A program made the position numbers and the translations under genes. 64,000 nucleotides of DNA from Verrucomicrobiaceae bacterium E54 (GTDB lineage: Bacteria > Verrucomicrobiota > Verrucomicrobiia > Verrucomicrobiales > Akkermansiaceae), in the NCBI GenBank assembly GCA_022548915.1, contig JAKZES010000008.1:1-64000 (forward strand), written 5' to 3'. This document shows positions 17,715-28,000 of the stretch, piece by piece. Each line of letters begins with the position of its first letter. Position 1 is the first letter of the stretch. The notes beneath the pieces are model-generated. The model was not told the DNA's origin, searched no databases, and was given only the letters and a program-made list of their open reading frames with translations.

Positions 17715-19400
17715 TCAACCGAGACGGCGGACCGCCTGGCACACGCTGGGGAACAATTGTTTCTTGCGGCTGACCACCCCGGGCGCGTTGAAGCACCCGG
17801 GCGACACCTCCTCGAAGGGCAGGTTGCCGACGAGCCGCCGGTCGCCCGCGGCGAGGACGACGCTGTGATGCTTGGCAATGTCGGTGACCGCCAGCACCGC
17901 AAGATCGAAGCCCTCCTCGGCAATCAGCTTCTCAAGAGCCGCCATCAGCTCCTCCCGGCGACCCTCGAGCGCCTCGAGCCCCAGCTCCTCGATCTGGGCG
18001 ATGGTCACCTTGACGCCGTCGTCATCGAACTCCTTGCGGTCGGCATTCAGCACCTCCGCGGTGGTGCCGCCCACCAGCAGCGACCCGACGGCGAAGAACT
18101 CCCGCTTGAACTCCTCGGGGTCGATCCCGGCCAGGCCGCTCAGCCATTTGAGCATGGTCCGGTCGAGTTCGGTGGTCGTTGGAGAGGTCAGACAAAGCGT
18201 GTCGGAGATGATCCCCGCGCACAGGCACATCGCGGCTCCGGCGCTCGGCTCCAGGTCCCGGTGCTCGAACTTCCTTCCCACCAGCGTCGAGGTCGAACCC
18301 ACCGGCTCGTTGAGAAAGCGGATCGGCTCGCGGGAAACGAGATCGCCGGCCAGGCGGTGGTGGTCGACCACCTCCACCACCCGCGCCTCGTCCACGCCCT
18401 GCACGGCCTGCGCGAATTCATTGTGGTCGACGAGGGCCACCCGGGTCCGCGGCGGATCGACCAGGTCGGACTTCGAGAGCACGCCGATCATCTTCCCTGA
18501 CACGGGGTCAATCACCGGAAAAATGTCCTGCTCGAGCGACGCCACCGACTTGCGCAAGCGGGAGACCGGTTCGTTCGCCGGGATTGTGCTGAAATTCGAC
18601 ACCATCACCAGATCGACCGTCCGCGAGCATCGGATCAGCGTCGTGGAACCCGCCGTATCCTGTCGGCAGCGCAGCGCCACGACCCCCCTCTCCTTCGCCA
18701 GATCGGCGAGAGACGGGTCGATCGTGTTGCCGCCGGTGACCAGAAGAGCGCGCACGCCGCGCTCGATCGCATAGTGCTGGACCACCGGACGGTCGCCGCA
18801 CACGACGAGATAGCGGTGGATGTTGCCCTCCTCCGCCGCCTTTCGGAGCCGGCGGTCGACGGTCTTCTGCGAAGACGCCCCCACCAGCATGATCAGGTCC
18901 TCCTGATCCCGCCCGTCGGGCAGCGGTGCCCCGACCGACTCGGCCTTGAGAGTTTCAGCCACCTTGAGCAGCGAAACGTGGACCGTTCGCGAATTCAGTT
19001 CCGAGCCATCGCCGGGAAGGAGCAGCTCCAGCAGGTCGCGATAGCGGAGGATCCCGATCGGACTCCCCTCGTCGTCGGCGACCGGCACCGAGCGGACGCC
19101 GTGGGCGAGCATCGAGCGATAGGCCTCGTAAAAGGTGTCGGCAGCACCGGCGGTCACCACCTCGGGCTGGCAGATCATCCGCGCGGTCGCCCGCACGTCG
19201 GTCACCAGCCGCGGTTCCTCGACACCGGCCTTTTCGAGCACCCAGGCGGTGCGCCGCGGGATGGACCCGCAGCGTGCGGCGATCGCATCGGGCTCGCCGG
19301 TCCGGCGCAGCAGTTCGGCGTGCCCGATCGCCGAGCAGATCGCATCGGTGTCCGGATTCCGGTGACCGATGACGTAGAATGGCAGGCGGCGTGGGTCCAT
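17715..19400 (-). CDS. CBS/DRTGG-domain manganese-dependent inorganic pyrophosphatase
   Basis: 561 residues from ATG 19400; I chose this start because the metal-site motif GHRNPDTDAICSA then falls at 12-24, as in family II pyrophosphatases. Order: DHH part 1, a CBS domain (about 70-130), a DRTGG-like domain (about 165-250), a second CBS domain (about 260-320), then the DHH motif D346-H347-H348 and a DHHA2 C-terminal domain. Family II PPases hydrolyse pyrophosphate with Mn2+/Co2+. The inserted CBS pair with DRTGG marks the subclass regulated by adenine nucleotides and diadenosine polyphosphates. It starts 7 nt after the argS stop. That pairing is sensible because aminoacylation releases pyrophosphate. 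Confidence 0.9.
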   Translation of the reverse strand: MDPRRLPFYVIGHRNPDTDAICSAIGHAELLRRTGEPDAIAARCGSIPRRTAWVLEKAGVEEPRLVTDVRATARMICQPEVVTAGAADTFYEAYRSMLAHGVRSVPVADDEGSPIGILRYRDLLELLLPGDGSELNSRTVHVSLLKVAETLKAESVGAPLPDGRDQEDLIMLVGASSQKTVDRRLRKAAEEGNIHRYLVVCGDRPVVQHYAIERGVRALLVTGGNTIDPSLADLAKERGVVALRCRQDTAGSTTLIRCSRTVDLVMVSNFSTIPANEPVSRLRKSVASLEQDIFPVIDPVSGKMIGVLSKSDLVDPPRTRVALVDHNEFAQAVQGVDEARVVEVVDHHRLAGDLVSREPIRFLNEPVGSTSTLVGRKFEHRDLEPSAGAAMCLCAGIISDTLCLTSPTTTELDRTMLKWLSGLAGIDPEEFKREFFAVGSLLVGGTTAEVLNADRKEFDDDGVKVTIAQIEELGLEALEGRREELMAALEKLIAEEGFDLAVLAVTDIAKHHSVVLAAGDRRLVGNLPFEEVSPGCFNAPGVVSRKKQLFPSVCQAVRRLG

Positions 19401-19407
19401 GATCCGG

Positions 19408-21156
19408 TCACATGCGTTGCGGGCAGCGGATGCCCAGCAAGCCGAGTCCATGGCTCAGCACGCGCGATGCCAGCTCGCACAGCGCCAGACGGCTGTCGCG
19501 GGATTCGACACCCTCCGCCTTGAGCACGGGACACGCCTCGAAGAACGAGTGGAAGGCCCGCGCCAGTTCCAGCAGGTAATTTGCCAAAAGGTTCGGCCGG
19601 TGATCATCGAGCACCGTCGGCAGCAGTTCCCCGTAGCGCAGGGCCAGGCGTGACAGGTGAATCTCTTCCGGTGCCTCGAGCACCAGCTTCACCGAGGAGG
19701 CATCGAAGTCCTGGTCCAGCTTGCGGAAGATCGAACGGATCCTCACATAGCTGTATTGGAGGTAGGGTGCCGTATCCCCCTGCAGCGAGAGCATCCGGTC
19801 CCACGAGAAGACATAGTCGGTCATCCGGTGCTGGGAGAGCTCCGCAAACTTCACCGCGCCGATGCCGACGATCTCCGCCACTTCCCGGGCCTCGTCGCCC
19901 CCGAGATCCGGATTTTTCTCGGCAATCGCCGCGGCGGCGCGCTCGACGGCCTCGTCGAGCACGTCAACCAGCTGGACGTTGTCCCCCGAGCGGGTCTTCA
20001 TCAGCTTGCGGTCTTCACCGAGGATGGAACCGAACGCGATGTGGTGGAAGTCGGCCTTCTTGCCCCACCGGCGGCAGGCATCAAAGATCTGGCGGAAGTG
20101 GAGCTGCTGCGGAGCCCCGACGACATACCAGATCTCGTCGGCCTTCCATTCGTCGATGCGGTACTCGACCGTCGCGAGGTCGGTGGTGGCGTAGAGAAAT
20201 CCTCCGTCGGCCTTGCGGATGATCGCGGGATTGTCCTTCCAGCCATCTTCCTTGTGGATGCGGAAGGGATCCTGGTCGTCGGGCAGCTCGCCGCCGGAAA
20301 AGACGCAGATCGCGCCGCCGTCCTCGCGGGCCAGCCCCTTGTCGATGAACTCGTCGACCAGTCCCGGCAGGCGCTCGTTGTAGAAACTCTCGCCCAGCCA
20401 GTGGTCGAAGGACACATCGAGCCGGTCGTAGATCCGCTGCAGCCCCTCTTTTGACAGGTCCACGCAGCGCCGCCAGATGGCGAGGTTCTCCTCGTCGCCG
20501 GCCTGCAGGCCGACCAGCTCCGAGCGGCAGGTATCAAGCACCGCCGGGTCCTCCTTTGCCCGTGAGTTGACCTCGCGATAGACCCGAAGCAGCTCGGGCA
20601 CCGGATCCGCCTCCAGCGCCGACTCGTCGAGGATCGTCTTCCAGCCGTGCAGGATCATCCCGAACTGCGTGCCCCAATCGCCGATGTGATTGTCGCGGAT
20701 CACCTCGTAGCCGAGGAAATCCGCAATGCGGGAGAGCGAGTCGCCCAGAATGGTCGAGCGGATGTGGCCGACGTGCATCGGCTTGGCGACATTGGGCGCG
20801 GAGAAATCAACCACGACCCGCCGACCGTGCCCGCAGTCGGGGACACCCAGGCGATCGTCCCGGAGTTGTTCGCCCGCCTTGCGCGCGAAGGTCCCGGGCT
20901 CGATCCGGAAGTTGATGAAACCCGGGCCCGCGATTTCCGTCCCGGCGAGGCCGTCGAGGTTCAGCACCTCGATCACCTCCTGCGCCAGCGCCCGCGGGTT
21001 GGTCTTGCGCTTCTTCGCCAGCGCCATGGCGACGTTGCTCTGGTAGTCGCCGAAGCGCAGGTCGGCTGAGGGCACGACCGGGGTCGGCACCCGCTCACCG
21101 AGAACCTTCTCGAAGGCATCCGCCAGGGCGGACTCGATTTCCTGAAGCAGCGTCAT
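19408..21156 (-). CDS. argS: Arginyl-tRNA synthetase
   Basis: 582 residues, the usual length. An N-terminal Add1 domain (about 1-100) precedes the class I catalytic core with the HIGH-type motif HVGH at 128-131, preceded by DFSAPNVAKPMHVGH. The KMSKS-like loop reads LMKTRSGD, as in many bacterial ArgRS where the canonical lysine loop is altered. The C-terminal DALR anticodon-binding domain shows YSYVRIRSI and the end LGIRCPQRM. It charges tRNA-Arg in the cytosol. The ptsN-type gene lies 8 nt upstream on the same strand and the pyrophosphatase 7 nt downstream, so the three probably form an operon. Confidence 0.97.
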   Translation of the reverse strand: MTLLQEIESALADAFEKVLGERVPTPVVPSADLRFGDYQSNVAMALAKKRKTNPRALAQEVIEVLNLDGLAGTEIAGPGFINFRIEPGTFARKAGEQLRDDRLGVPDCGHGRRVVVDFSAPNVAKPMHVGHIRSTILGDSLSRIADFLGYEVIRDNHIGDWGTQFGMILHGWKTILDESALEADPVPELLRVYREVNSRAKEDPAVLDTCRSELVGLQAGDEENLAIWRRCVDLSKEGLQRIYDRLDVSFDHWLGESFYNERLPGLVDEFIDKGLAREDGGAICVFSGGELPDDQDPFRIHKEDGWKDNPAIIRKADGGFLYATTDLATVEYRIDEWKADEIWYVVGAPQQLHFRQIFDACRRWGKKADFHHIAFGSILGEDRKLMKTRSGDNVQLVDVLDEAVERAAAAIAEKNPDLGGDEAREVAEIVGIGAVKFAELSQHRMTDYVFSWDRMLSLQGDTAPYLQYSYVRIRSIFRKLDQDFDASSVKLVLEAPEEIHLSRLALRYGELLPTVLDDHRPNLLANYLLELARAFHSFFEACPVLKAEGVESRDSRLALCELASRVLSHGLGLLGIRCPQRM

Positions 21157-21164
21157 GCACGGAG

Positions 21165-21638
21165 TCAGGCGACGTTATTCGGTGCCTTGCCAGCCAAAAT
21201 GTTCAGAATCTCGTTCCGGCACTCGGCAGCCGCCAGTTGCCGGCGGATCTCGCAGTTGGTGAACATCTTGGCGATCGCCGCCAGGGTCTGCAGGTGCAGG
21301 TGGTAGTCCTTCTTGGGAACGACGAACAAAATGACGAAGTGCACCGGGCTGTTGTCGAGAGCCTCGAAATCGATGCCGGCCTTGGAGCGTCCGAACATCG
21401 TGACGACGTTCTCCAGGTTCTCCGAGAAGGCGTGGGGAATCGCCACTCCGTAGCCGATACCGGTGCTGACCTGCTCCTCCCGTTCGCGCAGGGATCCGAC
21501 GACCTCCTCGCGCAGGTCCGCCGGCAGGCTGCCGATCCCCACCAGATGGTCCACGAGTTCCTCGATGGCCGGAATGTGCTCCTCGGCATGCATGTCGAGG
21601 ATGACCTGATCAGGTGTCAGCAAGGATGCGAGCTTCAT
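21165..21638 (-). CDS. PTS EIIA (fructose/nitrogen type) family protein
   Basis: 157 residues from ATG 21638. The open frame extends to 21764, but MKLASLLTPDQV is the normal EIIA start. The phosphorylation site is His69 in GYGVAIPHA. Other family features are the FGRSKAGIDFEALD stretch and the VPKKDYHLHLQTLAAIAKMF helix. PtsN-like EIIA proteins take phosphate from EI/NPr and act in regulation rather than sugar uptake. No EIIB or EIIC gene is nearby, which favours a regulatory role. It is first in the apparent operon with argS and the pyrophosphatase. Confidence 0.88.
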   Translation of the reverse strand: MKLASLLTPDQVILDMHAEEHIPAIEELVDHLVGIGSLPADLREEVVGSLREREEQVSTGIGYGVAIPHAFSENLENVVTMFGRSKAGIDFEALDNSPVHFVILFVVPKKDYHLHLQTLAAIAKMFTNCEIRRQLAAAECRNEILNILAGKAPNNVA

Positions 21639-21718
21639 GCGAAATCCAGCAATCGGGAGGCCCGGGCGGGCCGGGTGCTTAGCGCCGTGAATTAGCCGAT
21701 GCAAGGCGCTTTTCCGCT

Positions 21719-21904
21719 CATCGCCTTCCCCACGTGACCCGGCTTCTGCTTGCCGGTCATGCAAGCGCTACCCGCGGAGCACGCGACGCCGGGCTCCTCA
21801 AGCAAGATCAGCAGCCCGGCCGCCTCGCAGCCCTGGAAGGAAAGGTGGCTCGTTCCCCGAAGCCGGCGGATCTGAGCGCCATTCAAGGTCACGCCTTCCA
21901 CCCG
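21719..21904 (-). pseudogene. Relic of a cysteine desulfurase gene
   Basis: The reverse frame encodes 61 residues matching residues 282-342 of the complete cysteine desulfurase at 31607-32794. By my hand count 52 of 61 are identical. They include the catalytic loop VACSAGSACMTG and the strand GTSHLSFxGCEAAGLL. Before and after this stretch the similarity ends, so the PLP-lysine domain is absent and the fragment cannot be functional. It holds most of what can be recognised in the 405-nt space between the EIIA gene and the giant beta-helix gene. The frame has stayed open, so the copy may be recent or a short transferred fragment. Confidence 0.8.
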
Positions 21905-22043
21905 TACCGCAGACCCAATCAGAGGGTCTCTTCGAAACTCGCGCGAGATCCAACCATTCGCCAATCCCATGCCGTCTCTGCCTGACCCAGTCCAACCCCG
22001 TCAAACTCGACAACTCCCGGAATGATCGTGTATCTCAATTCCG

Positions 22044-25000
22044 GTGCGCTGGCTCCCTCTCTTCCTGCTGTCGATGTCCGGCTCGCTGTGTGGGGCGATT
22101 TTTCACGTCGATCGCGACGTCTCCGGCGGCCTCGGCGATGGCTCGTCATGGACCAACGCGTTTGCCGACCTTCAGTCCGCTCTCCTGGTGGCCCGGACCG
22201 GCGACGAAGTGTGGGTCGCCGAGGGTGTCTATTATCCCGACGAGGGCCCCCTGCAGATGCCCGACAGCGCTTCATCACGCTTCGAGCCGGATGCAGGGGT
22301 CGAACTCTATGGTGGATTCTCGGGCACGGAGACGATGCGGAGCCAGCGCGATGTTTATCGCCATCGGACAATCCTCAGCGGCGACTTGCAGCAGGACGAT
22401 CTCGATCCGGACGGGGACGGCATTACCGCACGTGCAGCCCATATCGTGGGCGTCAATGCCGCGACTGTGGTGCGATTCAACAGAACCTACGGCGGCGGAC
22501 GTCTTGACGGGCTGGTGATCACGGCGGGAGCCGGCACATCGGCAGGCGGTCTCTACTCGATCACATCCGACCTCGTGGTGGCCCGGTGCGAGTTTCAGGG
22601 AAACCGAGCGACCGATGCAGGAGGATTCTATCTGTCGGGGCAGAACGTCACCATGGTCAGCTGCACGTCATCCGGAAATCGCGCCTCACGCTTCGGCGGA
22701 GGAGGTGTGGCCAACGCGGAGCTTGTTCTGTCCGGTTGCCTCTTCCTGGCCAACGAGTCGTCCACCGCAGGCGGAGGATTGTACATCGGAACATCCGCCA
22801 CCTTGACGGCGACCCACTGCACGTTCGTGGGAAACCGCTCGAGCCAGGGCGGCGCGATCCTGAATGTCTCAAGATTCGGAACCCCGACCTTCCGAAATTC
22901 GATCATCTGGAACAACGAGGCGAGCGGAAGCACGACGACACCCGCGGCCACTCATTCAGCCAGTTCACAAAGCAGAACCGGCTTCAGTCATTGCCTGCTT
23001 GCCAACTCCGGGGGGAGTTCGGCCTGGGTTCTGCCGCTCACGTTCAACCTCGGAGGAAATGTCGACGCCGATCCGCAATTCGTCGACTTGCCGGCGGTCG
23101 GTGAGATCCCGGCACTTGGATTCGAGGTGCTTCGACTCACCGCAGTTTCCCCGGGCATCGATACGGGGAGCAACTCCTCGATCGAGGCCGACCGCGCCGA
23201 CCTCGATGGCGACGGAATCACCAACGAACCCCAGCCGCTGGATCTCGGCGGTGCCGAGAGGCTCCAGAACGGCACGACCGACATGGGCTGCTACGAGGGT
23301 TCGAGAGGCCCATCCGTGGTGGCGCCGGTCCCACCGATCGAACTCGCGCCGGGCAGCGGCCTTCATCCCGGGCTGGTCGATCTCTCGACCGTCTTCGACG
23401 AAACCGCAGTCGAGTTTGCCATCGAGTCCGTGACGCCACTCGGTCGCGTCGAGGCTACGGTCGATCCGGTCACTGGATTGATGGATCTCACCGTTCTGCC
23501 GGGAGCGGTTGGCGAGGTCACCATCACGGCCCGCGCGACCGACGCGAACGGAGCCGCTGCCTTCACCACCATCCTCGTGGCCATCTTCCCGCCGGTTCTC
23601 TATGTCGATGCGACGGCAACGGGTGCGGGCACCGGCCTATCCTGGGCAGACGCAATTCCCCACCTTCAGGACGCCCTGGATCTTGGAGGCGGCAGTCACG
23701 AAATCTGGATCGCCGAAGGCATTTATCGACCGGATCTCGGAGGCGGAAGAACTGTCGGTGATGCTTCCGCAAAGTTCGTCCTCCCGGCAGGCGTGTCGTT
23801 GCGCGGCGGCTTCGTCAGTGGTTCGACGGACTCCGCCTCGAGACTGCCGGAAGCGAGGTCCATCCTCAGTGGCGACGTGGATGCCGATGACCTCGATGCC
23901 GATGGCGACGGGCTTGCCGCCGACACCACCGAAGTCGTCGGTGAGAACTCCGACCTGTTGCTGGAAGTTTCTGGTGCGCCAGCTGGCGTCGTGGTGGAGC
24001 ACCTGACCTTCAGCGCGGCGGGCGGGTCGACGAACGGAGGCGGACTGCGCGCGACCAGCTCGCAGATCATCCTGCGCCGTTGCGACTTCATTGCCAATCA
24101 GGCCACGCAGGGAGCCGGCGCGCACCTTTCCGGAGGCGATATCGTCATTGAGGATTGCACCTTCCAGGAAAACGTCGGCGTGCAGGACGGCGGCGGGCTC
24201 CGCCTGATCGGGACCAGCACCACCATGGACGACTGTGTTTTCGAAGGAAACAGGAGCTCGACGGGAGGCGGCGGCGTGGCGGCATCCGACTCGACGATAG
24301 AGCTTTCCGGCTGCGAGTTCCTCCGCAATCTCGCCTCCACCAGCAGCGATCGCGGTGGCGCGGTCTGGCTGCGCAGCAGCCCCCTGTCGGCCCGCGACTG
24401 CCGCTTCACCGGCAACGCGACACCGGGCACATTCGGCTACGGCGGGGCGATCTTCGGCTCGCTCGGAAGCATCGACCTGCTACGCTGTGATTTCGAAGGC
24501 AACCAGGCTTACGACGGCGGGGCGCTCTACCTCGACGGCGGCACGGTGACGCGCATCGTCCAGGCCAGCTTCGCCGGCAATGCGACGACCAACGACGGCG
24601 GGGCGATCCATCTCGACGGGGCGGAACTGGCGGTGTCTGCGTCGGAATTCCGCGGCAATGCCGGCGGCGACGGGGGTGCGGTTTACAACGACAGCGCGAC
24701 GCCGGTTTTCCACGGCTGCACCTTTTCCGGCAACGATGCCGCGGGAACCGGCGGTGCGATCTACAACCAGACCTCGAATACCGCGAACCCCGCCGCTCCT
24801 CAGCTGACCCATTGCATCGTCTGGAACAATCGGTCATGGGGCGAGACCGGCACCGCCCGCGCCTCGGTTGGGGATTCAAGCACAGGCCACGAATCGAGCT
24901 TCGCCCACTGCCTGATCGCGAATTCCGGTGGCAGTGCGGCCTGGAATCCCGAACTGGGCCACGACCTCGGTGGCAACCTCGCCCTCGATCCGCAGTTCCT

Positions 25001-28000
25001 GCTCCCCGTCGATCCCGCCAGTGCACCAACGAGCCTGGGCGACCTGCGGCTGCCGTCGACCTCGCCAGCCATCAACTCCGGCGACAACGCCCTGCTGCCC
25101 GCCGACGAACTCGATGCCGACGGCGATCTCGATCTTGCCGAGCCGCTGCCGCAGGACCTCGGTGGACTTCCGCGGGTCGCGGGAGCGGCGACCGACATGG
25201 GCGCTCACGAAATCGAACCCGGACCCGCCTCGGTGGGTAGCCTGCCCCGACCGAGACTCGAGCCCCTGAGTGGCAGCCATCCCGCCTTGATCCAGCTGGC
25301 CGACTTTTTCGACGGCACCGCCGTCGGCTTCCGGATCGAACAGGTGGTGCCAACCGACATCGTCACCGCCAGCGTCCACCCCACGACCGGACAGTTCGAC
25401 CTCGAGGTGCTGCCCAACCGCTTCGGCCCCGTGTCCGTGATCGTCGGTGCAACCAACGCGGCGGGTGCCACGAGTTTCCGAACCCTGCAGATCGATGTCT
25501 TCCCTTCCGTCGTCCATGTCGACGCCGCCGCGACCGGGCTTGCAACCGGATTGACGTGGGACGACGCCTTTCCCGACCTGCAGAGCGCGCTTCAGGTCCC
25601 GCGCATCGGGTTGATCCCGCTCGATGTCTGGATCGCCGAAGGCCAATACCGCCCCGACCAAGGGCCCGGGCAAGTGGCGGACAATCCCGGCGCAGTGTTC
25701 TCCGTGCCCGCCCGCACCAATCTTTATGGTGGCTTCGCCGGAAACGAAACGTCGCGCGATTCGCAGAATCCGGATCTGCATCCGACCATCCTGAGTGGCG
25801 ACCTCGGCCAGGACGACATCGTGGTCGACGGCCGGACCGCCGATGCCGCCGACCAGCGAGGGGTGAACTCGAACCGGATCCTGTATGTGCCTCCGCTGAC
25901 CCCCATCACCATCGATGGCGTGACGATCACGGGTGCGTCCGGAGGGAGCGGGATCTACGCCTCGGCACCACAGCTCACTCTCAGGGACTGCCGTTTCGCC
26001 GGAAATCGCGGCAATGGAGGAGGTGCGCTCAAGCTTGAAGGCGGCAGCGTGGTCGTCGAGGCCTCGCGATTCGAGGGCAACCTCGCCGCCAGCCTGTCGA
26101 GTTCCGCCATTCGTGACGGAGGGGCGATCGAGGCCTTGAACGTCCAGCTATCGATCCGGGGGTGCGTCTTCGCCGCCAATCGGGCGGGACCCGACCTCGA
26201 TCCGCTCGGATCCGGAGGAGCCATTCTGGCCGATGGTCAATCGCTGGAGCTTGTGGACACCCGCTTCGAAAGCAATCGCAGCGCGAGCGGTGGCGGCGCG
26301 ATCAAGGCGACGGATCTCGATCTCCGAATCGAGGGCTGCAGCTTCTCCGGAAATGAATGTGCCGGCTCCGGAGGGGCGCTGATGATCTCGAACTGTGCGA
26401 CCGAATTGTGCCGCTCGATCTTCACCGCCAACCGGGGTTCCCAAGGCGGCGCCGTGAACTCCAACGGTCCGTCATTCATCGCCGCGAATGTCGAGTTCCG
26501 GGGCAACACCGGAAACTCCGGAGGCGCCCTGTTGTTCTCCGCCGCGGACCTTCGAATCAGCAACTCGATCTTTACTGGCAACACCGCGACTGACGGCGGT
26601 GCCATCACCCAGGGGAACGGCCCGGGGACCTACTCCCACTGCACCTTCACGGGCAACCGGGCGGGTTTTCGAGGCGGTGCCTTCTACTACCCCTTCACTT
26701 CCAACCCGGTCGCGCCGTCATTCCACAATTCGGTCTTCTCAGGAAACATGGCCGGCAATTCCACCAATCTCCCGTCGGCGACCGCCGCTTCGCAGGCGGA
26801 CTACAACCAGCTTCTGATCACGTTTCATTCCTGCCTCGTCGAAGGCTCCGGTGGCAGCGCGACGTGGGATCTCGGCTTCGGCCTCGACGGCGGCGGAAAC
26901 CTCGACGGCGATCCCGCCTTCCTGATCCCGATCTCGCCGCAGCAGGCCCCGACCATCGCCGGTGACTTTCGGCTCGGTCCGCAATCGGCAGCCATCGATG
27001 CCGGGGACCCGACCCTGCTGCCCGACGACCCCTGCGACCTGGACGGCGATCTGACCACGGCGGAACCCCTGCCACTCGATCTCGGTGACCTGCCACGTCT
27101 CAGCGGCATCCGGCCCGATCTCGGGGCCCACGAAACCGAGGGGGGTCCAGCGGCGCCGGGACCCGAGCCACGCCTTGAACTGGACCCCGACGCGGGAGTC
27201 CTGCCCGGCGCGCTCTCGGTCGCCGACCTTTTCGACAGCGATGCCGTCGGCTACTCACTCGACTCACTGCATCCCGCCGGTCCCCTCGACGTGCAGATAG
27301 ATCCGGTCACCGGCCAACTCGATGTGACCGTCCCGCCCGGCACGATCGGCCATTTCGTGGCGATCGTACGCGCGACCAACAGCTCAGGAGTCGGGACATG
27401 GCGCGCGATCGTGATCGATGTCTTTCCGGATGTTGTGTTCGTCGATCGGGCGGCCACCGGAGCGGACACCGGGCTCAACTGGGCCGACGCCATCCCCCAC
27501 CTTCAGGACGCGCTGGCCCTCGGCGGCAGCGGCTACGCGATCTGGGTGGCGGGCGGCGTGCACACGCCGGACCAGGGTGCGGGCCACACTCCGGGCGATG
27601 CCTCCTCCTACTTCCCGATCGGCGAAGGGACTGAGATCTACGGGGGCTTCCCGGTCGGTGCCACCACCATGGCAGAGCGCGATCCCGATCGCTGGCCGAC
27701 GGTGATGAGCGCGGATCTCGGTGGCGACGACATCGATCCGGAATCCGACGGAGTGATCGTGCAACCCGGAGACCAGCGAGGCACGAATGCGAGACTGGTG
27801 GCAGCTTTGGTCGGCGTGAGCGAGGCCACCCGTCTCGACGGCATCTGGATCACGGGTGCGGCGGGCCCGGGATTCGGCGAACTCGGCAGCGGCATGCTCG
27901 TCAGCAATGCCACACCCACCCTCCACGGCTGCCGGTTTTACGGCAACAGCAACTCCTACGGCGGAGCGCTAAGCGTCGTCGGGAGCGCCCCTTTGGTGGT

